64,000 nucleotides of DNA from Paenibacillus luteus (GCF_006542765.1 NZ_SKCD01000003.1:124001-188000), one strand, 5' to 3'. Shown: positions 1 to 9,523, counted from the first letter of the stretch. Made by a program: numbers and translations. Notes: a model not told the origin generated them from the sequence alone.

Positions 1-1740
1 AAGTTCAAATCATTTCTTTATGAATACCTGACCTTGAAAAAGAGGATTATTATTATCTTCTTACTTAGCTCGTTGATTCCGTTTATTAGTATAGGCTTAA
101 TTTCTTACTATACGATCTACTCCATTCTTACCAATAAAATTCAAAATGGCATTCAAAGCAATTTAAACCAAGTTGAACTTTCGTTAGAGAACACGATCAG
201 TAATTTAAACCATGTATCCCAACAGCTTGCTTTTGAAGGCAGTGTAGGCAAGAAATTAGATGAATTGTTATCAAGTGAAGATCGTAAACCATTCGAACGA
301 TACAAAATGATAAGCAACCTGAGGGAAGAATTAAGCCTCATCACGTTTACGAATCCTAGCATCGGATTAACCTTGTATTATTTCCAAGACGATCATTCCT
401 ATGATCTTGAAAATTCGGGAGTCAAGGATAACTTTTCTCCGGAAAAATCGCCATTGCTTGCCGAGTATTCTGGAATTTCCTATTATGGGCCGCATGTAAG
501 CAATAACCGTTTTGAAAATCAATATGTGTTGTCTGCTTTAAGAAAAGTCGATCTACCTAATCGAAATGATGTTTATGTTTACATAGAAACAGGATTACAT
601 TTGACGCAAAGCATCCTTAGCAATGATCAAACCGGGGGGAAGAACTCCCATATATTTCTTGATAATGATGGTAGAATTGCCTATAGCGAATTACCGGATA
701 CATTTGCAATAGATACAACATTCCCTAGCATTGAAGAGGGAAAGCCTTTCGGTACCCACAATGGGTATAAATGGTTTAGGAAAGTAAGCAGTCAAGGCTG
801 GAGCATTGTTTCCGTGATCCCTAAAGCAGACTATAACAAAGAGATGAATCGATGGTTCGTTCAAATTTTGCTATTTTCGATTGTTTTTTTGGGACTGAGT
901 CTATTTTTGGCCTGGCTATTGTGGAAAATGGTGTATCGACCATTGAATGGCTTCAATAAAGAAATTAAGCTGATGGCTCAAAATGGAATTCAGACGGGTA
1001 TAGCAAGAACAAGAATACCAGAGTTTGACTTTCTCTTGGATCAATTTCGGCAAATGAAAGTACAAATTTGGGATTTGTTTGCGGAAGTTGAACAGAAGGA
1101 GAGGCGCAGAGCGGATCTTGAAGTCGAGAAGCTGCTCTATCAAATCAATCCTCATTTTTTGATGAATACGTTGGATACGGTGCATTGGCTGGCTGTCATG
1201 AACGGGCAGAACGAGATCGATCGTCTTGTATCGTCATTAAATAAACTGCTGCATTATAATTTAGGCAAGCTAGGGCAATCTTCAACGATCCAAGAAGAGC
1301 TCGAGGCATTGAAGCAATATCTTATTTTGCAGCAAATTCGTTATGATTTCCAATTTGATGTGCAGATTCATATGGATGAAGAGGTATTGAAAATGCCGAT
1401 TCCGCGGTTCATCCTCCAACCACTCGTGGAAAATTCCCTTTATCATGGTTTAAGCGATGAGGGTTTCATTCGAGTTGATGTGAAATTAACAGAAATGATC
1501 CATATTTCTATTCATGACAACGGGTCAGGGATGTCAGAAGAAACCATCGAAAATTTGTTAAACAGCTCAGAAGTTGAAAACAACAAGGTTGGCATGGGCA
1601 TAGGGATGAACTATGTGAAGCGCATGATTGAATCCCAATATGGCGAGCGGGCAGAGTTGAAAATTAATAGTGTGCTAGGGAAAGGGACGAGCATTTTTTT
1701 AAGCTTGCCCCTCATGGAGGTTGAACCAAATCATGATTAA
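1..1740 (+). CDS. YesM-type sensor histidine kinase (5' end outside window)
   Basis: Membrane sensor kinase that should phosphorylate the response regulator encoded just downstream. The frame is open back to base 1, so the TTG at 34 is probably internal and the true start lies just left of the window. A first membrane segment (hydrophobic run after the KKR triplet) is followed by an extracellular sensing region of about 250 residues, a second membrane segment near bases 865-925, a HAMP-like linker, the His_kinase box with the phospho-acceptor in INPHF (about base 1150), and a HATPase domain with N box (QPLVENS) and a G box (GMGIGMN). This order is diagnostic of the YesM/LytS class. The stop codon overlaps the start of the regulator gene, so the two are probably translationally coupled. 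The ligand is unknown; the downstream genes suggest a ribosylated compound. Confidence 0.93.
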   Translation, partial: KFKSFLYEYLTLKKRIIIIFLLSSLIPFISIGLISYYTIYSILTNKIQNGIQSNLNQVELSLENTISNLNHVSQQLAFEGSVGKKLDELLSSEDRKPFERYKMISNLREELSLITFTNPSIGLTLYYFQDDHSYDLENSGVKDNFSPEKSPLLAEYSGISYYGPHVSNNRFENQYVLSALRKVDLPNRNDVYVYIETGLHLTQSILSNDQTGGKNSHIFLDNDGRIAYSELPDTFAIDTTFPSIEEGKPFGTHNGYKWFRKVSSQGWSIVSVIPKADYNKEMNRWFVQILLFSIVFLGLSLFLAWLLWKMVYRPLNGFNKEIKLMAQNGIQTGIARTRIPEFDFLLDQFRQMKVQIWDLFAEVEQKERRRADLEVEKLLYQINPHFLMNTLDTVHWLAVMNGQNEIDRLVSSLNKLLHYNLGKLGQSSTIQEELEALKQYLILQQIRYDFQFDVQIHMDEEVLKMPIPRFILQPLVENSLYHGLSDEGFIRVDVKLTEMIHISIHDNGSGMSEETIENLLNSSEVENNKVGMGIGMNYVKRMIESQYGERAELKINSVLGKGTSIFLSLPLMEVEPNHD

Positions 1741-3157
1741 AGTGATGATTGTTGATGATGATAAATTAGTCCGAAAGGGACTTATATCGGCAATGCCTTG
1801 GAAGAATTACGATATGGAGGTTGTTGGTGAAGCAAGTAACGGCAAAAAAGCATTGGAATTTTTAGAATCCAATAGTGTTGATTTACTGCTCACTGATCTT
1901 GCTATGCCTGTGATGTCCGGGATTGATTTAATAAAAAATGTCCGTAAAGAGTTTTCCCATATCTATACTGTAGTCTTAACGCTCCATCAGGATTTTGAGT
2001 ATATCCAAGAGGCTCTCAGATTAGGCGCGATTGATTACATTGCTAAAGTCCAGCTTGAAAAAGAACGTTTTGAGGAAGTGCTTGAAAGAATCTACAACCG
2101 AATTGTGCAAGAACGAAAACGAGATCTAAATGCAAATGAGATTTTTGCAATGGATCGAGGTTATGCATTGCTCTCCATTAACAGGGCTGTTGGAGCGCAT
2201 TGGATAAAGGATTGGAGCGATAAGGCAGACCAATTCATGATTGAGGTAGATACTAATCTTTGGTTCTGGACGCAGCCGATAGAGTCGTCAAACGAATTAT
2301 GGTTAGAACGGCTTTCAAAGGTAACCTGCACTAAACCGGGGTGGAATCTGGTAAACCTGAATGGCCTTTACGGCAAATTTCATAAAGATGTACATCGCCG
2401 GTTAAGAGAATATAGAGAGAAGGATTTCTTTTACGATTATGATTCGCATGCTAGTGTTCGGTCTATTTTGCTGCAAGAGTGGGACATTTACAAGGAAGTA
2501 AGACCTGAAGAAAGCATAAATCTAGTGAAGGAGCAATGGTCGTCTTACGAATGGATTTATCAGGAAAGCTTATTTAACGATCAGCTTCATGCTTTGAAGT
2601 TGATGAGGCTGCCTCAAGCGATGCTGTTGGGGCTATTGTATTCGTTAATCGATAAATGGAATCGTTTATTCTATCCAGTGAGCTTAGTGAAAATTCAACT
2701 ACCGGATTCATTTGATTCCTGGGATCAAGTGGATACATGGTGTAGAACCATACGTAATAAGATCCGCAGCGCTATCGTTAAACCTGCATTTTCCCAAGAG
2801 GTTGTCGAGAGCATCATTAAAGCGGTACATATTGCTCATGACGAGATGAATCAGCAGATTACTGCGGCTAACATTGCTAAAAGGGTCAATATGAGTCGAA
2901 GCTACTTTAGCCAATGCTTTAAAGAAATTGTTGGTATGAATTTTAGTGACTATTTACGTCAGGTTCGCATTGAAAAAGCAAAAGAGCTTTTGCTGTATAC
3001 CAACAAAACCATTCTTTGGATTGCAGAAAACGTTGGTTATATGGATGAAAAGTATTTTAGCCGTACCTTTCGAGAGCAAACGGATATGCTTCCGAGTAAA
3101 TATCGGCAAACGCATGATAAAGCGAATGATATAGGTAGAGATTTGACCGATAAATAG
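1733..3157 (+). CDS. YesN-type response regulator, REC plus AraC-type HTH
   Basis: Transcriptional activator of the YesN class. The receiver domain covers about residues 1-125, with the acidic triad at VDDD (residues 7-10), phospho-acceptor Asp55 in LTDLAMP and the conserved Lys in YIAK. A middle region of about 240 residues has no recognised domain. The last 100 residues are two AraC-type helix-turn-helix motifs (AKRVNMSRSYFSQCFKE and ENVGYMDEKYFSRTF). ATG 1733 is preferred over TTG 1721 because GGAGG at 1716-1720 touches the TTG but sits 12 bases from the ATG. The gene overlaps the kinase stop. It probably controls the importer operon starting at 3317, where a direct repeat lies upstream. 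Confidence 0.93.
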   Translation: MIKVMIVDDDKLVRKGLISAMPWKNYDMEVVGEASNGKKALEFLESNSVDLLLTDLAMPVMSGIDLIKNVRKEFSHIYTVVLTLHQDFEYIQEALRLGAIDYIAKVQLEKERFEEVLERIYNRIVQERKRDLNANEIFAMDRGYALLSINRAVGAHWIKDWSDKADQFMIEVDTNLWFWTQPIESSNELWLERLSKVTCTKPGWNLVNLNGLYGKFHKDVHRRLREYREKDFFYDYDSHASVRSILLQEWDIYKEVRPEESINLVKEQWSSYEWIYQESLFNDQLHALKLMRLPQAMLLGLLYSLIDKWNRLFYPVSLVKIQLPDSFDSWDQVDTWCRTIRNKIRSAIVKPAFSQEVVESIIKAVHIAHDEMNQQITAANIAKRVNMSRSYFSQCFKEIVGMNFSDYLRQVRIEKAKELLLYTNKTILWIAENVGYMDEKYFSRTFREQTDMLPSKYRQTHDKANDIGRDLTDK

Positions 3158-3223
3158 GGAGGGAAATGCTGGATAGCGATGAAAATAATCGCAAAGCTTT
3201 AATCATTTTCGGTCATTTACCTC

Positions 3224-3266
3224 TCTAAACGTGGTACTTATGTCTATCTAAACGAGAAGCTTATGT
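3224..3266 (+). promoter_or_regulatory. Direct repeat, candidate response-regulator operator
   Basis: Two copies of TCTAAACG followed by CTTATGT occur at 3224-3243 and 3247-3266, with a 23-base period (about two helical turns). They lie between the response regulator and the binding-protein gene. Direct repeats with roughly two-turn spacing are the usual target of AraC-type DNA-binding domains. Binding by the adjacent YesN-type regulator is inference. Confidence 0.5.
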
Positions 3267-3316
3267 GTGTTACCTTTTAGGTGAGGACAAATACAAAAGT
3301 GAAAGAAGGAACACAC

Positions 3317-5026
3317 ATGAGCAAGTCTAAAAAATGCATTCTAATGTTACTTGCAGCAATGTTAGTTGTATTGCCAGCATGCAATAATGCAGGCTCTTCC
3401 AAAGAACCATCAAAGCCTGCAACGCAAGGAGCACAAACAGGAGAGAGTCAAGAGGAAGCAGATCCTTTTGGGAAATCCGTGGAACCTATCGCGATTAGAA
3501 TTGGAAAAGAAATTGATGCGTCGGATAAAAGCTTACCAGCCGGGGATTCTCCTGAGAACAACCAGTATACCCGTTATATTAAAGAACAATTGAATATAGA
3601 TACGAAGATTGTTTGGCAGGCTGCTGCAGGCAAAGATTACGAACAGAAGATAAATTTATCCATTGCCAGTAATGACTTGCCTGATGCGCTAGTTGTGAAA
3701 GAGACGCAGTTTAGGCAAATGGTAAAAAGCGGCCAGCTTGAGGATTTAACCGATGTTTATAATAAATATGCTTCGCCAACCATCAAAGGCATCGTTGAAA
3801 CAACGAATGGGCTGGCACTCAAATCAGTCACAGTGGATGGGAAAATGTATGCCTTGCCAAATGTAACACCGGAATCAGACATGGTTCATTACATGTGGAT
3901 CCGCAAGGATTGGTTAGATAAGCTAGGACTAGAACCACCAAAAACGATAGATGATCTGGAAAAGGTGGCTAAGGCTTTTGTCGAACAGGATCCTGACGGA
4001 AACGGGAAGGCAGATACGGTCGCTATCTCGGGCCCGCAATTGGGAGGAAATATCAATGCGGATTTCATGAATCCGAATAATAACAATTATGGGTTTGACC
4101 CCATTTTCGCTTCTTTTCATTCCTATCCCGGATTTTGGGTGAAGGATACTGAGGGGAAAACAACTTATGGTTCTATTCAGCCGGAAACAAAGCAAGCGCT
4201 TTCCAAGCTGCGTGATTTTTATGCAAAGGGTTTAATTGACAAGGAAATGAGTATTCGTAAGAATGCGCAGGAATTGATCAAGAATGGAACCGCAGGCATT
4301 TATTTTGGAGTATGGTGGTCAGGCGGGTATGGCCCGTTATCGGATGCGATCAAGAATAACCCAGAAGCAAATTGGCAGGCATATGCTGTACCTCTTGATA
4401 GTAATGGTGAATTCACTCCACATATGGGCAACCCATCGAATCAATATCTTGTTGTCCGAAAGGGCTACGAGCATCCTGAAGCAGCAATTAAAATGCAAAA
4501 TCTATTGTATCGCGACGAATCGAAATTCGATGTGAATGTTGCAATTAGCAATTATCCATTGCGTATGGTCTATGCCTCGATGGATGTAATGGATGTTACC
4601 TACAATATGTTGAAAGAGGTTTTGGCGGGTACGAAACAACCGGAAGACTTAGATCTTCCCGGATATAACTTATTAAAGGCCGATGCTGAAAACATCAAAA
4701 AAGTTAAATTGGAGCCTTACGACAATTATGATATTCAATATTGGAATCCGAATGCGGATATAGGCGTATGGAAACGAATGTATTCTACATTTGTCGGCAT
4801 ATCCCCTTTGCAGCAGCCTTATAAGAAAACATACAGTGTTACCTATTCACAGACCAAAACGATGGAAAGAAAATGGTCTGCATTAGATAAATTGGAAAAG
4901 GAAACATTCCTCAAAATTATAATGGGTGCAGCGCCGTTAGATTCCTTTGATCAGTTTGTACTCGATTGGAAGAAGCAAGGCGGAGATGAGATTCTTGCAG
5001 AAGTAGACGAATTTGCAAAACCGTAA
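3317..5026 (+). CDS. LplA-type extracellular solute-binding lipoprotein
   Basis: Membrane-anchored substrate-binding subunit of a carbohydrate ABC importer. ATG 3317 is chosen because AGAAGGA lies 6 bases upstream and it gives a clean lipoprotein signal: KSKK, a hydrophobic core and the lipobox LPAC with the cysteine near residue 22. A low-complexity Ser/Pro/Thr/Gln linker follows, then a mature domain of about 530 residues ending in the DSFDQFVLDWKKQGG motif typical of LplA-like binding proteins. The length fits this large subclass. Two permease genes follow after a terminator-like hairpin. No ATPase gene is present, as usual in this family, where a shared MsmX-type ATPase serves several importers. 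The ligand is not readable from sequence. Confidence 0.92.
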   Translation: MSKSKKCILMLLAAMLVVLPACNNAGSSKEPSKPATQGAQTGESQEEADPFGKSVEPIAIRIGKEIDASDKSLPAGDSPENNQYTRYIKEQLNIDTKIVWQAAAGKDYEQKINLSIASNDLPDALVVKETQFRQMVKSGQLEDLTDVYNKYASPTIKGIVETTNGLALKSVTVDGKMYALPNVTPESDMVHYMWIRKDWLDKLGLEPPKTIDDLEKVAKAFVEQDPDGNGKADTVAISGPQLGGNINADFMNPNNNNYGFDPIFASFHSYPGFWVKDTEGKTTYGSIQPETKQALSKLRDFYAKGLIDKEMSIRKNAQELIKNGTAGIYFGVWWSGGYGPLSDAIKNNPEANWQAYAVPLDSNGEFTPHMGNPSNQYLVVRKGYEHPEAAIKMQNLLYRDESKFDVNVAISNYPLRMVYASMDVMDVTYNMLKEVLAGTKQPEDLDLPGYNLLKADAENIKKVKLEPYDNYDIQYWNPNADIGVWKRMYSTFVGISPLQQPYKKTYSVTYSQTKTMERKWSALDKLEKETFLKIIMGAAPLDSFDQFVLDWKKQGGDEILAEVDEFAKP

Positions 5027-5035
5027 AATCCCTAG

Positions 5036-5065
5036 AGGCGTCAGCGAAATCTGCCGCCTTTTTTT
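5036..5065 (+). terminator. Rho-independent terminator/attenuator inside importer operon
   Basis: Stem arms 5036-5044 (AGGCGTCAG) and 5051-5059 (CTGCCGCCT) pair at 8 of 9 positions around a 6-base loop and run into seven T. It sits 10 bases after the binding-protein stop and 31 before the permease start, so partial read-through would give more binding protein than permease. Confidence 0.75.
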
Positions 5066-5095
5066 AATCAAGTGAGAATGGAAGTGATTCACAAA

Positions 5096-5986
5096 ATGAA
5101 AACCAAGGGTTATGCCAAGCATTACTATCTCATGCTCCTACCCGGATTTATTTGGTTGACTCTTTTCAGTATCGTTCCTATGTTTGGGATTATTATTGCT
5201 TTTCAGGACTTTAATCCTGGCTTAGGCATGTTTCATTCTGAGTGGATTGGTTTGGAAAATTTCAAATATATGTTTACGCTTAATGATAGTAAAACGATAT
5301 TTTTTAATACCATTTTTATTGCTGTGATGAAAATTGTGGCGAATTTGATCGTACCGCTTATCTTTGCCTTGTTATTGAATGAATTGCGCGTGACCATTTT
5401 GAAAAGATGGATTCAGACGATTGTGTATTTGCCCCATTTTTTATCATGGGTTATTCTTTCGGGTATTCTTCTGGATATCTTTTCTTTCAATGGGCCGATT
5501 AACGCTATTTTGTCTGTGTTCGGTATAAGTCCTACTTTATTTTTTGCCAGAGCAGATTTGTTTCCCTTCATCGTTGTTGGAAGCGATGTTTGGAAGGAGT
5601 TTGGATTTAACACGATTATTTTTTTGGCGGCTTTGACGGGAATCAATCCTTCTTTATATGAAGCGGCTGCCATCGATGGTGCGTCGCGCTTGCAGCGTTT
5701 GCGAAATATCACACTGCCTGGAATGATTACAACGGTTATTTTGCTCTCTGTGCTAAGTCTTGGCAATGTCTTAAATGCGGGATTCGACCAAATATTTAAC
5801 CTTTATAATCCGCTTGTTTATTCAAGTGGAGATATCATTGATACTTGGGTATATCGAACCGGCTTGTTGAATTTACAGTATGGATTAGCAACGGCAATGG
5901 GGCTGTTAAAATCTGTTATTAGCTTTACTTTAATTACGACTTCCTATTTCTTGGCTGCTAAGTTTGCAAATTATCGTATTTTTTAA
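5096..5986 (+). CDS. LplB-type carbohydrate ABC transporter permease
   Basis: Inner-membrane permease of the binding-protein-dependent importer. Six hydrophobic segments are visible, beginning with YYLMLLPGFIWLTLFSIVP, and the cytoplasmic coupling loop carries the EAA signature (EAAAIDGA). The C-terminus AAKFANYRIF is typical of LplB-like subunits. Several starts are possible: GTG 5072, ATG 5078, GTG 5084, ATG 5096. The last is preferred because GGAAGTG at 5080-5086 gives a usable ribosome binding site and the protein then begins MKTKGYAKHYY. It partners the next permease and the lipoprotein upstream. Confidence 0.93.
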   Translation: MKTKGYAKHYYLMLLPGFIWLTLFSIVPMFGIIIAFQDFNPGLGMFHSEWIGLENFKYMFTLNDSKTIFFNTIFIAVMKIVANLIVPLIFALLLNELRVTILKRWIQTIVYLPHFLSWVILSGILLDIFSFNGPINAILSVFGISPTLFFARADLFPFIVVGSDVWKEFGFNTIIFLAALTGINPSLYEAAAIDGASRLQRLRNITLPGMITTVILLSVLSLGNVLNAGFDQIFNLYNPLVYSSGDIIDTWVYRTGLLNLQYGLATAMGLLKSVISFTLITTSYFLAAKFANYRIF

Positions 5987-6037
5987 CCGTAAGATCCGTC
6001 TTTCACGACGACACGTTTAATATAAAGGAGCAATACT

Positions 6038-6922
6038 ATGGTTATTGAAAAAACATTTGGCTCCAAAGCATTTGATGTTTTGCTTGTTGTGCTTCTGGGT
6101 GGTATTGCACTTTTGTGTGTGCTTCCCTTATGGTACACGCTTGTAGTTTCGTTAAGTGAGAATGCGGCGGCTTCCGCAGGTCGGGTTGGATTATGGCCGG
6201 TGGGGTTTAATTTTGGTGCGTATCAAGAAATTATGGGCGACAGCAAGTTTTTTAATTCGTTTTGGATTTCAATACAGCGTGTAGTATTAGGATCAAGTCT
6301 TAGTTTTGTAATCATCCTTCTCTTAGGTTATCCTTTATCCAAAAATTCCAAAGATTTGCCTTTTCGAAATGTATTCATGTGGATTTTGGTGTTTACTATG
6401 CTGTTTCACGGCGGCTTGATTCCTTGGTATCAAACGATTAAATCACTTGGCTTGATCAATAATATTTGGGCACTTGTGCTAGGGCAAAGCGTTCCGGTAT
6501 TTAATGTTATTCTCGTTATTAACTATTTTCGCAATCTGCCTAAGGAAATAGAAGAGGCGGCGTTGGTAGATGGAGCGGGGCCGTGGCAGATGCTTATTAA
6601 AATTTTCACTCCTCTGGCTGTTCCGGTGCTGGCTACGGTTACTTTATTCAGTATAGTCTATCATTGGAATGAGTTTTTTAATGGTCTTGTACTGATGTCC
6701 AATGCCGATCATTATCCGCTGCAAACCTACATTCAGCAATTGGTCGTCATCATTGATGCGCAAACCATGACTGCAGAACAAATTCAAAAGATGAGCGAGC
6801 TTTCTAATCAGACATTGAACGCAGCCAAAATCTTTATTGCGATGATTCCTGTTTTAATTATTTATCCTTTTTTGCAAAGATTCTTTATCAGTGGGATCAC
6901 GCTAGGATCAGTAAAGGAATAA
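6038..6922 (+). CDS. YtcP/LplC-type carbohydrate ABC transporter permease
   Basis: Second permease of the same importer. It starts at ATG 6038 behind AAAGGAG. It has about six membrane helices, the EAA loop (EEAALVDGAGPWQM) and the family ending ISGITLGSVKE. The 294-residue length is normal. It lies 51 bases after the first permease and 59 before the next gene, consistent with one operon. Confidence 0.94.
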   Translation: MVIEKTFGSKAFDVLLVVLLGGIALLCVLPLWYTLVVSLSENAAASAGRVGLWPVGFNFGAYQEIMGDSKFFNSFWISIQRVVLGSSLSFVIILLLGYPLSKNSKDLPFRNVFMWILVFTMLFHGGLIPWYQTIKSLGLINNIWALVLGQSVPVFNVILVINYFRNLPKEIEEAALVDGAGPWQMLIKIFTPLAVPVLATVTLFSIVYHWNEFFNGLVLMSNADHYPLQTYIQQLVVIIDAQTMTAEQIQKMSELSNQTLNAAKIFIAMIPVLIIYPFLQRFFISGITLGSVKE

Positions 6923-6981
6923 TCCATATTCTTGTAAGCCGTGTGATGTAAATCGATAATCGGACAAAGGAGATACAAAAT

Positions 6982-8382
6982 ATGCTACCATCACTCACAT
7001 TTCTTAAACGTCAATTGGAGGGGATTTTACGAAACAAATTCGAGCAGGGGTATCAAACCTCGGGTTATTTAGCTAAGCTGGCACAGCTTCCCGAAAGCTA
7101 TGATGCCTATCTGGAATTCGCAAATACTTTGGCTGCCATTCCAATGAGGGATCATTGGGCTTACTATGAGCCAAACGATTTAGAGGAGATATGGCTGGAA
7201 TGTGATCCGACAAGGCCTCTCGGCCAGGTCGGAATCCTGAATCTAAAGGAAAGTGCCAAGCGAGTAGAGGCGGCATTTCTCGCATCCGTCTGCGGCTCCA
7301 TGTTGGGCAAGCCTATTGAGATAAACCCCACCCTATCGGAATTGCGTCAAGCACTAACATCGGTGGGGGAATGGCCGCTGAACGATTATATTTCTGATGA
7401 AATCCTCCATGCGTTGGGTCGTCGTCATTGGTCTTGGCATGAGACGGCACGGGGGCAAATTCGTTATGTGGCACCTGATGATGATATCAATTACACCTTA
7501 ATGGGAATGATTGTGCTAGAGCAATTCGGCGAAGGTTTTACGAAAAGAAATTTAAGAGATTTATGGATAAATCATCTTCCGATAAGTACAACTTGGGGTC
7601 CGGAGAGAGCCATCTTGCTGCGATCGGGGATTAGCTATTTGGAACATGATAGGGACATATTCAATCATGCTGAAATAGAGGCTTGGCCCGACTTCATGGT
7701 ACAGGATACGGAACTATGCGGAGCAGCGATTCGCGCAGATGCTTACGGCTATGCTTGCCCTGGTCAACCAGCCCTTGCTGCGGAGCTGGCATGGCGGGAT
7801 GCAAGTTTTACACATCGCCGTACCGGTATCTACGCAACCATGTTCATTGCCGCTGCGATTGCTGTCGCGCATGTGCTTCGCGATCCGATTGAAATCATAA
7901 GTACTGCACTGCAATTCGTACCTAGAAGGAGCCGATTTTATGAGGTTACTCAGGATTGCCTGCAGATGGTAGCGAATGCAGATAACTGGCTGGGAGCCTA
8001 TCAGAGCATTAATCATAAGTATGCGAATTATTCCCACTGTCAGGTTTATCAGGAAATAGGCACCTTAATTAATACCTTTCGATTTGCAGAAAATGTCGGT
8101 GACGGGATATGCAAGCAGGTGATGCAAGGCAACGACACGGACAGCTTTGGGGCAACAGCGGGTTCACTTCTCGGCGTTTATTTCGGTTCTAACAGCTTGG
8201 AAACAAGATGGCTTCAGCCTTTCGAGGACCGAATTCATACGGGGTTATCTTATTTTCATGAGCAAAAACTTTCCCGTGTGGCTGAGCGGATGGCGCGTTT
8301 GCCAGAACTGCTGCACACCGGCCAGCATCGGATTGAGCCGAGCGAACTCTATGTGAACGAAAACATGGATTTGAGCCTTTGA
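6982..8382 (+). CDS. ADP-ribosylglycohydrolase family protein
   Basis: Predicted hydrolase of the ADP-ribosylglycohydrolase superfamily (binuclear metal, all-helical), which cleaves N- or O-glycosidic bonds to ribose. An N-terminal extension of about 90 residues precedes the core. The core begins KRVEAAFLASVCGSMLGKPIE; the metal-binding acidic cluster APDDDIN is at about residues 165-170 and the C-terminal GNDTDSFGATAGSLLG motif supplies the second set of acidic residues. AAAGGAG precedes the ATG. It is the first enzyme after the importer and is followed by ribokinase, so it probably frees ribose from an imported ribosylated compound. The exact substrate (ADP-ribose, a nucleoside or another riboside) cannot be told; a role in reversing protein ADP-ribosylation seems less likely in this context. 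Confidence 0.85.
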   Translation: MLPSLTFLKRQLEGILRNKFEQGYQTSGYLAKLAQLPESYDAYLEFANTLAAIPMRDHWAYYEPNDLEEIWLECDPTRPLGQVGILNLKESAKRVEAAFLASVCGSMLGKPIEINPTLSELRQALTSVGEWPLNDYISDEILHALGRRHWSWHETARGQIRYVAPDDDINYTLMGMIVLEQFGEGFTKRNLRDLWINHLPISTTWGPERAILLRSGISYLEHDRDIFNHAEIEAWPDFMVQDTELCGAAIRADAYGYACPGQPALAAELAWRDASFTHRRTGIYATMFIAAAIAVAHVLRDPIEIISTALQFVPRRSRFYEVTQDCLQMVANADNWLGAYQSINHKYANYSHCQVYQEIGTLINTFRFAENVGDGICKQVMQGNDTDSFGATAGSLLGVYFGSNSLETRWLQPFEDRIHTGLSYFHEQKLSRVAERMARLPELLHTGQHRIEPSELYVNENMDLSL

Positions 8383-8424
8383 AGCTGATGCAAAACATCA
8401 TAAAATGATTTGAGGTGTGTACTT

Positions 8425-9336
8425 ATGGCAAAAATACTTGTAATAGGCAGTATTAATATGGATGTAGTGAATCATGTATTGAAACATCCTCTCCCTGGTG
8501 AAACAATTAAAAGCTTGAAAACTGACTATAATCCTGGAGGAAAGGGAGCAAACCAGGCAGCAGCAGCATCTCTAGCTGGCGCTCAGGTTATATTCATTGG
8601 AGCTGTTGGAAATGACCCATTCGCTTCGCAGTTATTGTCTGCTATCCATAGAATTGGTGTCCAGCCAGATTTTTTGTTTAAAAAAGATGGGAATTCAGGT
8701 TTAGCTTCAATTACAGTGGATGCATCAGGAGAAAATCATATTATTCTTACTGAGGGAGCTAACGGGTTGTTAACCGTAAATGATATAAAAGATTCTCTTG
8801 AGTTGTTTGATTCTGCCGATATTGTGATGCTTCAAAACGAAATAAATTGGGAAACTACGAGATATGTGATGGAAGAGTCCCATAAACGGGGAATCAGTGT
8901 TTATTTTAATCCCGCCCCAGCATTACAAATACCGTTGGATATCCTTCATTTCATTGATGTATTAATTCTTAATGAATCTGAAGCCGAGTCCTTAACTGGA
9001 ATTACTGTATCTAATGATATTCAAGCCATTCAAGCAGCTGCAAAATTAATAGAGGGAGGAGCAGGGAAAGTCGTACTGACATTAGGAAATAAAGGCTCAT
9101 TGTTTACTGATAGTAATGGTATGGTTATACATGTCCCAGCCTTCGATGTTCAAGCCGTTGATACGACAGCAGCTGGGGATACCTTCATAGGAGTATTGGC
9201 TGCAACGACCGGTTCAAAGAATATTTCGGAAGAGACTCTACGATTTGCTACTGCTGCAGCGGCAATTAAAGTTACACGAAAGGGTGCCCTAGATAGTATT
9301 CCGAATAAATCGGAAATCGAGGAATTCTTACGCTGA
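8425..9336 (+). CDS. rbsK: Ribokinase (PfkB family)
   Basis: Cytoplasmic sugar kinase converting ribose and ATP to ribose-5-phosphate. The protein has the ribokinase N-terminus GSINMDVV, the sugar-binding GGKGANQAAA motif, and the C-terminal PfkB signature DTTAAGDTFIG with the catalytic Asp and anion hole. ATG 8425 is preferred over TTG 8410 because GAGGTG at 8412-8417 lies 7 bases upstream and the protein then begins at the conserved AKILVIGS. The 303-residue length is normal. It lies 42 bases after the glycohydrolase and completes a likely import-hydrolyse-phosphorylate pathway. Confidence 0.9.
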   Translation: MAKILVIGSINMDVVNHVLKHPLPGETIKSLKTDYNPGGKGANQAAAASLAGAQVIFIGAVGNDPFASQLLSAIHRIGVQPDFLFKKDGNSGLASITVDASGENHIILTEGANGLLTVNDIKDSLELFDSADIVMLQNEINWETTRYVMEESHKRGISVYFNPAPALQIPLDILHFIDVLILNESEAESLTGITVSNDIQAIQAAAKLIEGGAGKVVLTLGNKGSLFTDSNGMVIHVPAFDVQAVDTTAAGDTFIGVLAATTGSKNISEETLRFATAAAAIKVTRKGALDSIPNKSEIEEFLR

Positions 9337-9392
9337 GTGTTTATTTGCTTGGAGTGATCGTGAAAGCTTGTTAATTAATTTTGTAAGCAAAA

Positions 9393-9410
9393 ACGCCTTC
9401 GGCGTCCTTT
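9393..9410 (+). terminator. Weak hairpin after ribokinase
   Basis: A 5-bp stem ACGCC/GGCGT with a 3-base loop is followed by CCTTT. It is weak alone but lies 57 bases after the ribokinase stop and may act together with the strong palindrome at 9483-9523. Confidence 0.3.
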
Positions 9411-9482
9411 AGACGCTGAAGTAGCTTTGACGGTGAAATTTAAGCCCTTTATAAGCTAACAAACTTATAAATTCTTATATTT

Positions 9483-9523
9483 CAAGAAAGGGTTAACCAT
9501 CTCAAATGGTTAACCCTTTCTTG
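9483..9523. terminator. Perfect 18-bp stem, bidirectional terminator
   Basis: Arms 9483-9500 and 9506-9523 are perfect reverse complements around the 5-base loop CTCAA. The palindrome lies between the convergent ribokinase and TetR genes, so it can serve both. Neither side has a long T tract beyond the arm itself. Confidence 0.65.
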
